DNA of 64,000 nt, taken from NCBI RefSeq assembly GCF_022836935.1, contig NZ_CP083239.1, positions 372,001 through 436,000 of the forward strand, written 5' to 3'. A program made the position numbers and the translations under genes. This DNA comes from Ancylobacter polymorphus. Lineage in GTDB: Bacteria > Pseudomonadota > Alphaproteobacteria > Rhizobiales > Xanthobacteraceae. The notes below the pieces were generated by a model. That model did no database searches. It was not told the DNA's origin and worked only from the letters and a program-made list of their open reading frames with translations. Shown in pieces: positions 35,929 to 45,713 of this stretch (position 1 is the first letter of the stretch; each line of letters opens with the position of its first letter).

Positions 35929-37544
35929 ATGAGCGAGATGGACAAGAACGACGCGCTGGATTCGCCAGGCGGGCCGCCGAGAACCAGCACCGGCTGAGGG
36001 AAAGACCGCCGGCGCAGTACAGTTTCATCGTCTGCGGCGCCGGCTCTTCCGGCTCGGTGGTGGCGCGGCGTCTGGCTGAGAACCCCGATGTCGAGGTGCT
36101 CCTCGTCGAGGCGGGGGGAGATGACGAAGCCGAGACGGTGCTCGACCCGTCGAAATGGCCGCTCAATCTCGGCAGCGCGCGTGACTGGGGCTTTCAGGCG
36201 ACACCCAATCCGCACCTCGACGGCCGGACCCTGTCGATGTCGATGGGCAAGGGTCTGGGCGGCGGGTCCAGCATCAATGTGATGGTGTGGGCGCGCGGGC
36301 ACCGCAGCGACTGGGACTTCTTTGCCCAGGAGAGCGGCGATCCCGCCTGGGGCTATCCGGCGGTGCTCGATATCTATCGTGGCATCGAAAACTGGCAGGG
36401 CACACCCGATCCGCACTATCGCGGCACAACGGGTCCGGTGTGGGTGCAGCCGCCGCGCGATCCCAGCCCGGTCGCGCTCGCCCTGCTCGATGCCGCGACC
36501 GAAATCGGCATCCCGCGCTTCGATCATCCCAATGGCGCGATGATGGAAGGCGCTGGAGGCGTCGCCCTCTCCGACATGCCGGTGCGAGACGGGCGACGCC
36601 ACTCCCTCTTCCGCGCCTATGCGCGGCCCTCGATGGACCGGCCCAACCTGACGGTGCTCACGGGAACGACGGTGCGTCGGGTGATCTTCGAAGGCCGGCG
36701 CGCCGTCGGGATCGAAGTGGGCCGCGACGGAGAGGTCTCGCGCATTTGCGCTAGCGCGGAGGTGATCCTTTCGCTCGGCGCCATCCATACGCCGAAGGTG
36801 CTGATGCATTCGGGGATCGGCGATGCCTCGGAGCTTGGGCGACACGGCATCCCGGTCCGCCAGCACCTACCCGGTGTCGGTGCGAACCTACAGGATCACA
36901 CAGCCTTCTGCTGCATCTGGGAGTACCGCGACGCCATTGCCCCCCGCAACAATGGCAGCGAAGCGAAACTGTACTGGAAGACTCGTCCCGAGCTTGAATC
37001 GCCCGACCTGCTGTTCTGCCAGGCCGAGTTCCCGGTGCCGAGCGAGCGGACGGCGGCACGGGGTGTGCCCGCGCAGGGGTGGACGATGTTCGCCGGGCTG
37101 GCGCGGCCAAGCAGCCGTGGCCGGCTTCGCCTCACCGGCGCTGATCCGCTGTCCGCGATCGAGATCGACGCGAACATGCTGTCGGACCCCGCCGACATGG
37201 AGACGGCACTCGCCTGTATCGATCTCTGCCGTGAGCTTGGCACTGCTCGGGCCTTCCAGCCTCTGGTGAAGGGTGAGGCGCTGCCGGGCCCGCTCAAGGG
37301 CGAGGCGATGAAGCAGTTCGTGCGCGAATCCGCCGTCACCTACTGGCACCAGAGCTGCACGGCGAAGATGGGTCGTGACGCGATGTCGGTCGTGGACGCC
37401 TCTCTCAATGTCTATGGGGTCGAGGGTCTGCGGATCGCCGATGCCTCGATCATGCCGCGCGTCACCACCGGAAACACGCAGGCCCCCTGTGCCGTCATCG
37501 GTGAGCGTGCCGCCGGAATAATCCGCCGGACCTATGATCTCTGA
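35929..37544 (+). CDS. GMC-family FAD oxidoreductase (choline dehydrogenase-like)
   Basis: About 530 residues. FIVCGAGSSGSVVARRLAEN (FAD loop), GKGLGGGSSINVMVWARGHR, the second signature GAIHTPKVLMHSGIGD and the C-terminal YWHQSCTAKMG plus PRVTTGNTQAPCAVIGE are all present, so the core is intact. The ATG at 35929 with GAGGAG 8 bases before it is the natural start, but its frame stops after 22 residues at 35997. The enzyme frame runs open from a TTG at 35922. Either a base is lost near the N-terminus or translation uses the TTG. It is an oxidase or dehydrogenase of an alcohol; substrate unknown. Confidence 0.85.
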
Positions 37545-38740
37545 CGTCCTCGCGCCGGCCGTCCCCTGTGAGATCGGCCTCCACCTTCAGGCACGGCTGG
37601 CGCGACCGGCGCGATGTGGCCCTGGCGGGGTGTCTGCCGCTCTGCCTTGCCAAGCGCGTCCCGCAGCTGCCGCTCGGTGGAGCGCAGCCGCACCTCGTCC
37701 GATGCCAGCGCCGCAAGCGCCATCAGCGCCCGCCTCTCGCCATCGTCCAGCGTGCGCGGCCTCCGGTCGATGACGCACAGCGACCCCACGGTGAAGCCCT
37801 CATTGTCATGAACAGTGGCCCCGGCGTAGAAGCGGAAACCGAGGTCCCCCGCGACGGCCGGATTGGCGGCAAAGCGCGGATCGCCCGACAGGTCCTCCAC
37901 TGCGAACACACCCTTCTGCAGGATCGTATGATTGCAGAAGGCCCAGCTTCGCGGGGTTTCCGGCGCATCAACGCCGATGCGCGACTTGAACCATTGCCGC
38001 GTGGGAGTGAGCAGGGTCAGCAGCGCGATCGGCGCGTCGAGAGTGCGGGCGGCCAGCCATGTCAGACGGTCGAACGCTTCCTCGGGAAGCGTGTCCAACA
38101 GCCCCGAGCGCTCGAGCGCCACCAGCCTCTGGCTCTCGTTGAGCGCGAGTGGAAACAGCGTTTCGCCGGGCGGGGGGATCGGCGCACCCGTATCGGTCAG
38201 GGACACACGTATCGCGGCGGCCGCCTGTTCGGCGGTCTCGACCGGCACGACACGGCCGGGCAAATCCGCGCTAGCGATCGTGCCTGTGGCCGCGACCGCG
38301 AGAATCCGGCTGTGACCCAGCGACGGGTTGGCAGAAAGGCTGTGCAGTAGCCGCACCCGCTCGGCATCGGGCGGCTCAAGATCGACGATGATGGCGTAAG
38401 GGCGGACGGAGCCGATGGCAAACAGGGCCCTGTGGACGTTATCGATGGCTTCCACCATGCATTCGGCTATGCCGGCGAACAGGCGATCATAATGGGTTAG
38501 CCGTTCGGTCGGAGCGACGATGATGACGGTGGCGGACGCGGGCGGCGCAACGGGCGCGCCCGGTACGGGCCGCTCGATCAGTCCCATGACATCCGCGCGG
38601 TAGACCCGGCGGTGCCCGCCCGGTGTCTTCCACGACGGCACGGAGCCACCCTCGATGAGCAATTGTGCTGTGCGGACCGACACGCCGAGTATTTTGGCGG
38701 TTTCGGCCGTCGTCAGGATGTCCTTGTCCGTCTTTCCCAT
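37532..38740 (-). CDS. Excisionase-type HTH, receiver-like and GAF domain protein
   Basis: 402 residues. Residues 10-55 (LTTAETAKILGVSVRTAQLL, then WKTPGGHRRVYRADV) are an excisionase/MerR-like helix-turn-helix. Residues about 70-175 resemble a receiver domain, with IIVDLEPPD in the phospho-Asp position. Residues about 205-365 are a GAF domain (RLTWLAARTLDAPIALLTLL, WAFCNHTILQKGVFAVEDLS). No catalytic output domain follows. The likely role is a sensory DNA-binding regulator. It converges with the GMC gene and overlaps its end by 13 bases. Confidence 0.75.
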   Translation of the reverse strand: MGKTDKDILTTAETAKILGVSVRTAQLLIEGGSVPSWKTPGGHRRVYRADVMGLIERPVPGAPVAPPASATVIIVAPTERLTHYDRLFAGIAECMVEAIDNVHRALFAIGSVRPYAIIVDLEPPDAERVRLLHSLSANPSLGHSRILAVAATGTIASADLPGRVVPVETAEQAAAAIRVSLTDTGAPIPPPGETLFPLALNESQRLVALERSGLLDTLPEEAFDRLTWLAARTLDAPIALLTLLTPTRQWFKSRIGVDAPETPRSWAFCNHTILQKGVFAVEDLSGDPRFAANPAVAGDLGFRFYAGATVHDNEGFTVGSLCVIDRRPRTLDDGERRALMALAALASDEVRLRSTERQLRDALGKAERQTPRQGHIAPVAPAVPEGGGRSHRGRPARGRQRS

Positions 38741-38879
38741 CGCCTTCCCACACGCGGAGATCGGCGTCCCACCCCGGCGAAGGCGTCGGGAAGGGGCGCC
38801 GACCCCGCACTATAGGACGCACGACGAAGAAATGGGAGAGTTGCTGCATTTGATTGAAACGATAGCAAACACCACCAGC

Positions 38880-38987
38880 AGGAGACGCCGCGCCAAGGAA
38901 ACGGCCCCACCTTGCCGGGGCGGCGCCCTTTGTTCCCGCCGTTATCAGGGCGCGCTTGCCGTTCAGGTTCAGGAAATCGGTCATCAT
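38880..38987 (-). pseudogene. SDR oxidoreductase remnant
   Basis: On the minus strand [21 protein letters not shown] is the start of a short-chain dehydrogenase, up to the glycine-rich loop. Then the frame dissolves with no catalytic YxxxK. Its ATG overlaps the NTF2-like gene's stop, so a two-gene operon once existed here; the rest of the SDR gene has been deleted. Confidence 0.7.
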
Positions 38988-39304
38988 CCGATCTCCAGCG
39001 CGACGATCTTGCCCTGCGCGATCGTGAAGGCGAAATCGAGCGTCGCCGGGCTGTTGGGGAAAACGCCTGACACCAGCGCGCAGACGGACACCGTGTCCCC
39101 GCCTCCGGATATCTCGATCGGGGCGGTGACGTGGTGGGTCTTCTCCTTGGCCGCGACCCACCAGCGGCGGATCGCGGGGAGCCCCTCATGGACGGCCCCC
39201 TCATCCCGCACCACCGCTCCGGCGGCAAACGCCGCCACCAGCGCATCGGGGTCGTTGCGACGCTCGGCGTCGAAATAGGCCTGCACGCTCTCCGGCATAT
39301 GCAT
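38984..39304 (-). CDS. NTF2/SnoaL-like protein
   Basis: 106 residues from the ATG at 39304, with GATGAGGAG 7 bases before it. [20 protein letters not shown] and [20 protein letters not shown] are typical of SnoaL-like cone-fold proteins (hydratase, isomerase or binding roles). The pairing with an SDR and a divergent LysR regulator is a frequent arrangement; a LysR-controlled operon is inferred. It is not related in sequence to the 35205 gene beyond fold. Confidence 0.8.
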   Translation of the reverse strand: MHMPESVQAYFDAERRNDPDALVAAFAAGAVVRDEGAVHEGLPAIRRWWVAAKEKTHHVTAPIEISGGGDTVSVCALVSGVFPNSPATLDFAFTIAQGKIVALEIG

Positions 39305-39406
39305 CGTTCGGCTCCTCATCGGAAAATCCTGACTTTCACAATAAGGCTCGACCATTATTCTCATAAGTGGGACAAAGCAGGATGTCGTATCGAGGATTTC
39401 GGGACA

Positions 39407-40324
39407 ATGAACCGCGCGGGCCTAAGTGAGCTGGAGGCCATCCTCACGATCGCCCGGCGCGGGACCTTCCGCGCCGCCGCGATCGATCTCGGCATGTCGA
39501 CCACCGCGCTCAGCCACGCGGTCGCCAAGCTGGAGACGAGCCTCGGTGTCCGCCTGTTCAACCGCACGACCCGCAGCGTCGCCTTGACCGAAGCCGGCAA
39601 GCTGTTCGTGGAACAGGTGGGGCCGGCGCTAAAGGACATTCACGGCGCGCTGGAGGCGGTGCGCGCGCAGCGCGAGACCCTGTCCGGCACCATCCGGATC
39701 AACGCGGCGCCCTTTGCTGCCCGCGCCATTCTCTCACCCCTGGTGCTGGAATTTCTGCGTCGCTACCCCGACATGCATGTGGACCTCGTCACCGAGGGAC
39801 GCCTGATCGACGTCGTCGCCGAGGGGTTCGACCTAGGCGTACGCGTCGCCGGGCTGGTTCCCACGGACATGATCGCCTTGTCGCTCGGGCGCCCGCAGCG
39901 GCACGCCATCGTCGGGTCGGCCGACTATTTCGCCCGGCATGAGAGGCCGCGCGTTCCCCCGGATCTGATCAACCACCGGTGCATCCGCGTGCGCCTGCCG
40001 GACGGTTCGCTGTTCCGCTGGCGCTTCGAGAAGGACGGGGAGGCCGTCCAGATCGACGTGCAAGGCCCGCTCATCCTCGACGAAGCCAGCCTCGCCCGAA
40101 CAGCGGTGCTGGAGAATGTCGGCATTGGCTACTTCATGGAGCAAAGCGTTCTTGCCGACATAGAGGCCGGCCATCTGATCCGGGTGCTGCAAGATTGGAC
40201 GCCCCCCTATCCCGGCCTTAGCCTCTATTACCCCGGACGCCGGAATTTATCGGCGGGCGTGCAGGCCTTCCTCGCTCTGGCGCGCGAGATGGCGGGGCGC
40301 CAGGGCACCTTCTCTGCGGGTTGA
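39407..40324 (+). CDS. LysR-family regulator
   Basis: 305 residues from the ATG at 39407. [20 protein letters not shown] and [20 protein letters not shown] are the winged helix, followed by [15 protein letters not shown] and a CrgA/DmlR-like effector domain. The frame is open upstream to 39131, but that stretch is the divergent gene in antisense. It probably regulates the divergent NTF2-like/SDR operon, whose second gene is now broken. Confidence 0.92.
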   Translation: MNRAGLSELEAILTIARRGTFRAAAIDLGMSTTALSHAVAKLETSLGVRLFNRTTRSVALTEAGKLFVEQVGPALKDIHGALEAVRAQRETLSGTIRINAAPFAARAILSPLVLEFLRRYPDMHVDLVTEGRLIDVVAEGFDLGVRVAGLVPTDMIALSLGRPQRHAIVGSADYFARHERPRVPPDLINHRCIRVRLPDGSLFRWRFEKDGEAVQIDVQGPLILDEASLARTAVLENVGIGYFMEQSVLADIEAGHLIRVLQDWTPPYPGLSLYYPGRRNLSAGVQAFLALAREMAGRQGTFSAG

Positions 40325-40613
40325 CGATGCCGGCCTGCACCCGGCTTCGGCTCGACGTTCGACTGTATTCCGGACGCGTGCAAACCACACTGTGGGAACC
40401 GGAATCTGACGCAACCGCGAGGGCCGCGCCGGCCTTTATTGTCATCGGAACGGCAGTGGGCTTTGGAGTGCTGGAGCGCAGATGCAGTTCTCAGTCTCAT
40501 TAACGGCGGTGCGCCACTCTTAAGCCTTGAGAGGCTTAGATTTTGCGCCGGAAGGCCACGCCGTCGAAACAGCCCCGGAGTCAAACCCGTCACAGCTGAA
40601 CGGAAAACGACTG
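40325..40613. other. Intergenic stretch with near-repeat copy B
   Basis: No gene. It contains, at 40486-40516, the 31-base sequence that recurs near the tRNA-Ser scar at 16932. Confidence 0.5.
40486..40516. repeat. 31-bp near-repeat, copy B
   Basis: Partner of 16932-16962, with 4 mismatches and the same orientation. The flanks also share CTTAG and TTTTGCG downstream. It lies upstream of the integrase N-terminal relic, so it is likely an attachment-region or integrase-promoter sequence. Confidence 0.55.
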
Positions 40614-40690
40614 ATGGCGACCATCCGCAAACGCGGCTCATCCTGGCAGGCCCAAGTGCGCCGGGAGGGTTTTCCGCCTCTCTCTAACAA
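40614..40690 (+). pseudogene. Tyrosine integrase N-terminal remnant
   Basis: MATIRKRGSSWQAQVRREGF matches the arm-binding start of phage/ICE tyrosine recombinases. The frame then becomes unrelated sequence after about 25 residues. It is cut off head to head by the opposite-strand integrase C-terminal relic. Confidence 0.7.
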
Positions 40691-40709
40691 GCCGACGCAG
40701 CCGATGGTG

Positions 40710-40940
40710 AGCGCCTGTTCGTGGCCGAGATTCTGGCTCCAGGCCCTGCCATCCTCCGGCGTGCGGCACCGTTGCTCGCCGAGCCGCGCAAGTGGCTTTG
40801 AGAACGAATGCGGGTTGAAAGAGCCAAGCCCGGCTCTTTCGAAGGCATTGCGGAAGATCGTGAGAATCGGCACGGCCGTGCTCCAGCATTTGCGGTCCAG
40901 CCCGGCGGGTTCGAACATGCCGTGCGGACCAGGCGGCGAG
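40710..40940 (-). pseudogene. Tyrosine integrase C-terminal remnant
   Basis: On the minus strand, LTIFRNAFERAGLGSFNPHS, then LARLGEQRCRTPEDGRAWSQ and NLGHEQALT are the end of a tyrosine recombinase: the catalytic His-x-x-Arg box is degraded (HSFSKP for HSFRKT) and the GHE box survives, but the final Tyr is missing. It is the opposite strand to the N-terminal piece, so these are fragments of two genes or of one rearranged gene. Confidence 0.75.
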
Positions 40941-40963
40941 CCGGTGCTCACCCATGGCTCGGT

Positions 40964-41383
40964 TCAGTACTTACTGTACAGAGGCGATGCCACAGCCTGC
41001 ACCATTCTGGGGGCGGATGGGGCGCTGGCGGAGAGGGGCGGGGAAGCGAACAAGGCCCATCGGGCCTCGGTGGGTCCTCCGCCCATGGCGATCCCGGTGA
41101 GCAGGAGAGCGAAGCCCGCGCCAGCACCGAGGGCGTAGGCGACACAGGCGCGCGGCGCGTAGACGAAGCGCGCGAAGGCAAGGGCCGCGGCCAGCGCGAT
41201 GATGGCGTAGGCCCAACCCGATTGGGTGCCGAGAAGCAGCAGCGAACCCATCAGCGCCGAGGTCCCCAACGTCGCCGTCACGGGAGATACCCGTTCATTC
41301 TGTCCCCCAAGCAGAACCAGAAAGCTCGGCAAGCTGAGGGTGACGGCGAGAACAAGCACCAGGGTCAGGACAAGGAAGGGCAT
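40964..41383 (-). CDS. Small membrane protein downstream of nasA
   Basis: 139 residues with four hydrophobic helices (LVLTLVLVLAVTLSLPSFLV, then ALMGSLLLLGT, YAIIALAAALAFARF, VAYALGAGAGFALLL). The ATG is inside nasA, 19 bases before its stop, so it is the last gene of the nitrate operon. Not recognised. The tail (MVQAVASPLYSKY) runs to the integrase relic and may be altered by it. Confidence 0.65.
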   Translation of the reverse strand: MPFLVLTLVLVLAVTLSLPSFLVLLGGQNERVSPVTATLGTSALMGSLLLLGTQSGWAYAIIALAAALAFARFVYAPRACVAYALGAGAGFALLLTGIAMGGGPTEARWALFASPPLSASAPSAPRMVQAVASPLYSKY

Positions 41384-44052
41384 GGCTGCTCGCGTGACTG
41401 GATGCCGGGCTGAACCGCAAGGAACTGGCGCAGCTCGGGAAGACAGGAGCCGCAATTCGTGCCGCATTTCAGGACCTTGCCGAGCTCGGCCGTCGTGCGG
41501 GAACCCGCGCGGACGGCGTCGAGGATCGCGTCGGCACCTATGCCGAAACAGGAACAGACGATGTCCCCGCTCGCCGGCGCCGGCTCGCCGCCGCGCGCGG
41601 CCAGCAGGTTTCGGCGGGTGCGTGCCTCCAGCGGCGCGTCGGAGGCGAAGGTCGCGAGCAGCCAGCCCGGATCGGGCAGCGTGCCGGGCGCGCCCATCAT
41701 CAGGCAATCCAGCAGCCGGCCCGTCTCATCCGTCGTCGAACAGCGGAACACGCCGCGCCTTGCATCGCGCAGTTCGGCCCGCCCGGTGCTGTCGCCGAGA
41801 AGGGCGAGCACGCGATCGAGGCTGTCCTGTGCCGATCCCGCCCCCGCGAGCCGGTAGGCGTGCCCGCCCGCGATGGGCGTGCGCGACCAATGCTCGATCG
41901 CCTCGGGCCGCAGGCGGCGGCGCGAGAGGAGCAGCCCCTCCCAGCGAAGGGCCACCGGGGCGAGCCTTACGGGCGTGTGCTTCAACTCCGGCTGGCCGGA
42001 GATCGGGTCGCAGGCGGGATTGACCACCCGGCCGGGCGATCCGCCGGGCATGGCCTCGTCGGTCCAGTGCATCGGCATGAAGATCTGGCCGGTCGCCACG
42101 TCATCGCTGATGCTCACCCGAGCGACCGCCCTGCCCCAGGCGCTCGTGACCTCGGCTAGGGCGCCCGCCCGCAGCCCGGCCGCCGCCGCGTCCGCGGGAT
42201 GGACGGCGACGAACGCCTCGGGCGCCTGCATCCTCAGGCGCGGCACGTCGCCGGTGCGGGTCATGGTGTGCCACTGGTCGCGCAGCCGTCCGGTGTTCAA
42301 GACCAGCGGCGCCGCGAGGGAGGGGGCGTTGACGGCAGCCGCCTGCCGGACGGGGACGAGACGCGCCCGGCCGTCCGGCGTGGGGAAGCGCCCCTGGGTG
42401 AACAGCCGCGCCGTGCCGTCTTTCTGACCGGCCGGCACGGGCCATTGCACGGGATCGAGTGCCTCATAGGCGGCGTCGGAGAGAGCGGCGAGGCCTGAGA
42501 TGTCGAACAGGCGGCGCCCGGTGCGAAAGCCGGACAGCGCCGCATGCTCGCGGAAAATGTCCGCAGGGGCCTTATAGGGGAAGGCCTCGCCATGGCCGAG
42601 GCGCCTGGCGACTTCGGTCAGCATCCACCAGTCGGGCCGCGCCTCGCCCGGCAGCGGCATGAAGGCGCGCTGGCGGGAGATGCGGCGTTCCGAATTGGTG
42701 ACGGTGCCCGCCTTCTCGCCCCAGGCGGCGGCCGGCAGCAGCACGTCGGCATGGCGCGCCGTGTCGGTGCCGGCGACGCAATCGGAAACGACGAGGAAGT
42801 CGCAGGCCGCCAGTGCCGCCCGCACCCGCCCGCCATCGGGAAGGCTCGCGGCCGGGTTGGTCCCCATCACCCAGAGGGCGCGGATGCGGCCCTCGCCCAG
42901 CGCTGTGAACAGATCGACCGCCTTAAGACCGGGGCGCTCGGCAAGGCGGGGGGCGCGCCAGAAATCGCGCACGCGGGCGAGGTCGTCGGCATCGCCGAAG
43001 CCGGCATGGGCGGCGAGCTGATTGGCGAGGCCCCCGACCTCGCGCCCGCCCATCGCATTGGGCTGGCCGGTGAAGGAGAAGGGCCCCATCCCCGGCCCGC
43101 CGATCCGCCCGGTGGCGAGATGGCAGTTGATGATGGCGTTGACCTTGTCCGTGCCCTGCGAGGACTGGTTCACACCCTGCGAATAGACGGTGACGACGCG
43201 ACGGGTCGCGGCGAAGGCGGCGTAAAAGTCTTCGACCTGCGCCGGGTCGAGCCCGCAGCCCCGCGCCACCGTGCCGATGTCCGGCGCGTCGTCGCGTGCT
43301 GCGGCGAGTGCGGCGGCATAGCCGGCGGTCGAACGCTCGATATAGGCCGTGTCGAGCGCGCCGGTGCGGGCGAGATGGGCCAGCAGCCCATTGAACAGCA
43401 GCACATCGGTGCCGGGGCGGAGCGGCAGGAACAGATCGCAATCGGCGGCAGTGGCGCTGCGGCGCGGATCGATCGCCACCAGCCTTGTGCCGCGCCGTGT
43501 ACGGGCGTCGTTCAGCCGGCGGAACAGGATCGGGTGGCACCAGGCGGCATTGGAGCCGACGAGCACGACAAGGTCGGCCTCGTCCAGATCCTCGTAGCAG
43601 CCAGGGACGATGTCCTCGCCGAAGGCACGGACATGGCCGGCGACCGAGGAGGCCATGCAGAGGCGGGAATTGGTGTCGATGTTGGCGGCGCCGATGAAGC
43701 CTTTCATCAGCTTGTTGGCGACATAATAGTCCTCGGTCAGAAGCTGACCCGAGCCGTAGAGGGCCACCGATTCCGGGCCGTGCGTCTCGATGGCGGTGCG
43801 AAAGCGGGTCGCCACCAGATCGAGCGCCTCGTCCCAGCTGGCGCGGGCGCCCTTCACCAGCGGGTGAAGCAGCCGTCGATCCAGCGCGAGCGTTTCACCC
43901 AGCGCCGCTCCCTTGGTGCAGACCCGCCCGTGATTGGCCGGGTGGGCCGGATCGCCCTTGGTCACGGGCGACGCGCCCCCCAGCACCCCGCATCCCGTGC
44001 CGCAATAGGGACAGGTGGTGCGAACCGGAGCGGGATGTGTGAACGCGGTCAT
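41365..44052 (-). CDS. nasA: Assimilatory nitrate reductase, catalytic subunit
   Basis: 895 residues from ATG 44052; a TTG at 44067 overlapping the previous stop is possible. TTCPYCGTGCGVLGG near residue 10 binds the [4Fe-4S] cluster, GPESVALYGSGQ and GTNPAASLPDG are molybdopterin-guanine dinucleotide regions, and a C-terminal BFD-like [2Fe-2S] domain carries CSCFGIG and LKCGTNCGSCLPE. It reduces nitrate to nitrite in the cytoplasm. No twin-arginine signal, as expected for NasA. It follows the flavoprotein gene that probably feeds it electrons. Confidence 0.95.
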   Translation of the reverse strand: MTAFTHPAPVRTTCPYCGTGCGVLGGASPVTKGDPAHPANHGRVCTKGAALGETLALDRRLLHPLVKGARASWDEALDLVATRFRTAIETHGPESVALYGSGQLLTEDYYVANKLMKGFIGAANIDTNSRLCMASSVAGHVRAFGEDIVPGCYEDLDEADLVVLVGSNAAWCHPILFRRLNDARTRRGTRLVAIDPRRSATAADCDLFLPLRPGTDVLLFNGLLAHLARTGALDTAYIERSTAGYAAALAAARDDAPDIGTVARGCGLDPAQVEDFYAAFAATRRVVTVYSQGVNQSSQGTDKVNAIINCHLATGRIGGPGMGPFSFTGQPNAMGGREVGGLANQLAAHAGFGDADDLARVRDFWRAPRLAERPGLKAVDLFTALGEGRIRALWVMGTNPAASLPDGGRVRAALAACDFLVVSDCVAGTDTARHADVLLPAAAWGEKAGTVTNSERRISRQRAFMPLPGEARPDWWMLTEVARRLGHGEAFPYKAPADIFREHAALSGFRTGRRLFDISGLAALSDAAYEALDPVQWPVPAGQKDGTARLFTQGRFPTPDGRARLVPVRQAAAVNAPSLAAPLVLNTGRLRDQWHTMTRTGDVPRLRMQAPEAFVAVHPADAAAAGLRAGALAEVTSAWGRAVARVSISDDVATGQIFMPMHWTDEAMPGGSPGRVVNPACDPISGQPELKHTPVRLAPVALRWEGLLLSRRRLRPEAIEHWSRTPIAGGHAYRLAGAGSAQDSLDRVLALLGDSTGRAELRDARRGVFRCSTTDETGRLLDCLMMGAPGTLPDPGWLLATFASDAPLEARTRRNLLAARGGEPAPASGDIVCSCFGIGADAILDAVRAGSRTTAELGKVLKCGTNCGSCLPELRQFLAVQPGIQSREQPCPSLS

Positions 44053-44063
44053 CCGTCGCCCCG

Positions 44064-45713
44064 TCAATACACATCGGCCTGGTAGCGACCGGCGGCTTTC
44101 AGCGCGGCGATATAAGCCTTGGCGCCGGCGGCATCGCGCGGGCCGTGCTGCTCGACCACGGCGTGCAGCGCCTTGTCGACATCGGCCGCCATGCGCTTGG
44201 CATCGCCGCAGATGTAGAAATGCGCTCCCCGCTCAAGCCATTCGAACAGGGCCGCGCCTTCCTCCCGCATCCGGTCCTGCACATAGACCTTGGGGCCGGC
44301 GTCACGCGACCAGGCCAAAGACAGGCGCGTGAGCGTTCCGGTGGCCTGCAGGCCGCCGAGTTCCTCCTCATAGAAAAAGTCGCTGTCGCGCCGCTGGTGG
44401 CCGAAGAACAGCCAGGCGCCGCCGGTGGCCCGCAGCGCGAGCCGCTCCTGCAGGAAGGCGCGGAAGGGCGCGATGCCGGTGCCGGGCCCCACCATGATGA
44501 TCGGCACCTCGCCGGACGCCGGCAGGGCGAAGCCATGCGCCTTCTGCACATAGACCGGCAGTTCGGTGCCGGGTTCGATCCGGTCGGCGAGGAAGGTCGA
44601 GGCGACACCGAGGCGCGTGCGGGCGCCAATATCGTAACGCACCGTGTCCACCGTCAGGCTCAGCTGGCCAGGTGACGCCTTCGGGCTGGAGGAGATGGAG
44701 TAGAGGCGCGGCTGGAGGGGATCGAGCGCGGCGAGGAAGGCGCCCGCCTCCGGCACGGCCGAGCACTTGTCGAGCGCGGCGAGGACATCGGTTGTGTCGA
44801 GGTCGCCGTCGGGATCCTCCCCTTCGGCGAGGCGGGCGAGCTTCACCTTCTCGTCCGGCGCGGCCGTCGTCTCGGCGAGCAGGGTGAAGAGCCCGTCCGG
44901 CGCGGCACCGAGCGCCTTCTCCCTCAGAAGCATGTCGCGTATCGGGCGCCCGTCGAGGCGTGCGTCGCTGGCAAGACCGAGCCGGGCCATCACCGCCGCG
45001 ACCAGTTCGGGCGCGTTCACCGGCAGCAGGCCGAAACTGTCGCCGGCGGCATAGTCGAGCCCGGCGGGAAGGCGGAAGTCGAGGTGCCAGGTTTGTTTTG
45101 CCGACGCCTCGGCGTTGAGCCGGCGGCGCGACAGGAAGGTCGCCTTGACCGGATGATCGCGCGAATAGCCCGGCTGGGGCCCCGCCGGTGCCGCATGTTC
45201 CACCCGTGCCGGCACCGCTGCGCCCGTGGCGGGCGGGGGCGCCTGCGCTGAGCCCTCCCCTTCCGCCGCCAGCTTCTTCAGCATGCGCAGCGTGTCCTTG
45301 CCGCCGGGCTGGCAGAGATTGAGCCGCGTCTCGCTGCCGGCGGCGAGCGCGTTGGAATAGTCCTCGCAATTGTAGCCGCACTGGCCGCAATCCTGCTGCG
45401 CCATGGCCGCCATCATCCGCCGGCGCAGCGGACGGCCGGCCGCCATGTCCATGCGCTCGGCAAGCGGGAGCGAGGGGTCGTGCCAGGGGGCGGCGCCGTC
45501 ATCGCCATCGCCCGGCGTGGCGGACGGGGAGGCGAGATCGACGCCCGGCATCAGCGCCTTCGCCTGTTCGGGCGCGAGCGGCGCGGCGCCCTGGCCTTCA
45601 AGCGAGAGGAGACCGGCGAAAAAGCCGTTGAGCCAGGCGCGCTGGGCGGGGCTGAAGGGCGCATTGTCCGGCAGAAGCGGGGTCAGGAAGGGCGGCGGCT
45701 GAACGCTCATCAC
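44064..45713 (-). CDS. CysJ-like flavoprotein reductase without flavodoxin domain
   Basis: 549 residues. After an N-terminal 100-residue segment, QDCGQCGYNCEDYSNALAAG supplies a Cys-rich iron-sulfur motif, then an FAD/NADPH reductase module (RLYSISSSPKA, GPGTGIAPFRAFLQER, FFGHQRRDSDFFY, FYICGDAKRMAADV). The FMN flavodoxin domain of true CysJ is missing. It is probably the NAD(P)H electron donor of NasA or NirA. Start overlaps the nirA stop by 4 bases. Confidence 0.88.
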   Translation of the reverse strand: MMSVQPPPFLTPLLPDNAPFSPAQRAWLNGFFAGLLSLEGQGAAPLAPEQAKALMPGVDLASPSATPGDGDDGAAPWHDPSLPLAERMDMAAGRPLRRRMMAAMAQQDCGQCGYNCEDYSNALAAGSETRLNLCQPGGKDTLRMLKKLAAEGEGSAQAPPPATGAAVPARVEHAAPAGPQPGYSRDHPVKATFLSRRRLNAEASAKQTWHLDFRLPAGLDYAAGDSFGLLPVNAPELVAAVMARLGLASDARLDGRPIRDMLLREKALGAAPDGLFTLLAETTAAPDEKVKLARLAEGEDPDGDLDTTDVLAALDKCSAVPEAGAFLAALDPLQPRLYSISSSPKASPGQLSLTVDTVRYDIGARTRLGVASTFLADRIEPGTELPVYVQKAHGFALPASGEVPIIMVGPGTGIAPFRAFLQERLALRATGGAWLFFGHQRRDSDFFYEEELGGLQATGTLTRLSLAWSRDAGPKVYVQDRMREEGAALFEWLERGAHFYICGDAKRMAADVDKALHAVVEQHGPRDAAGAKAYIAALKAAGRYQADVY

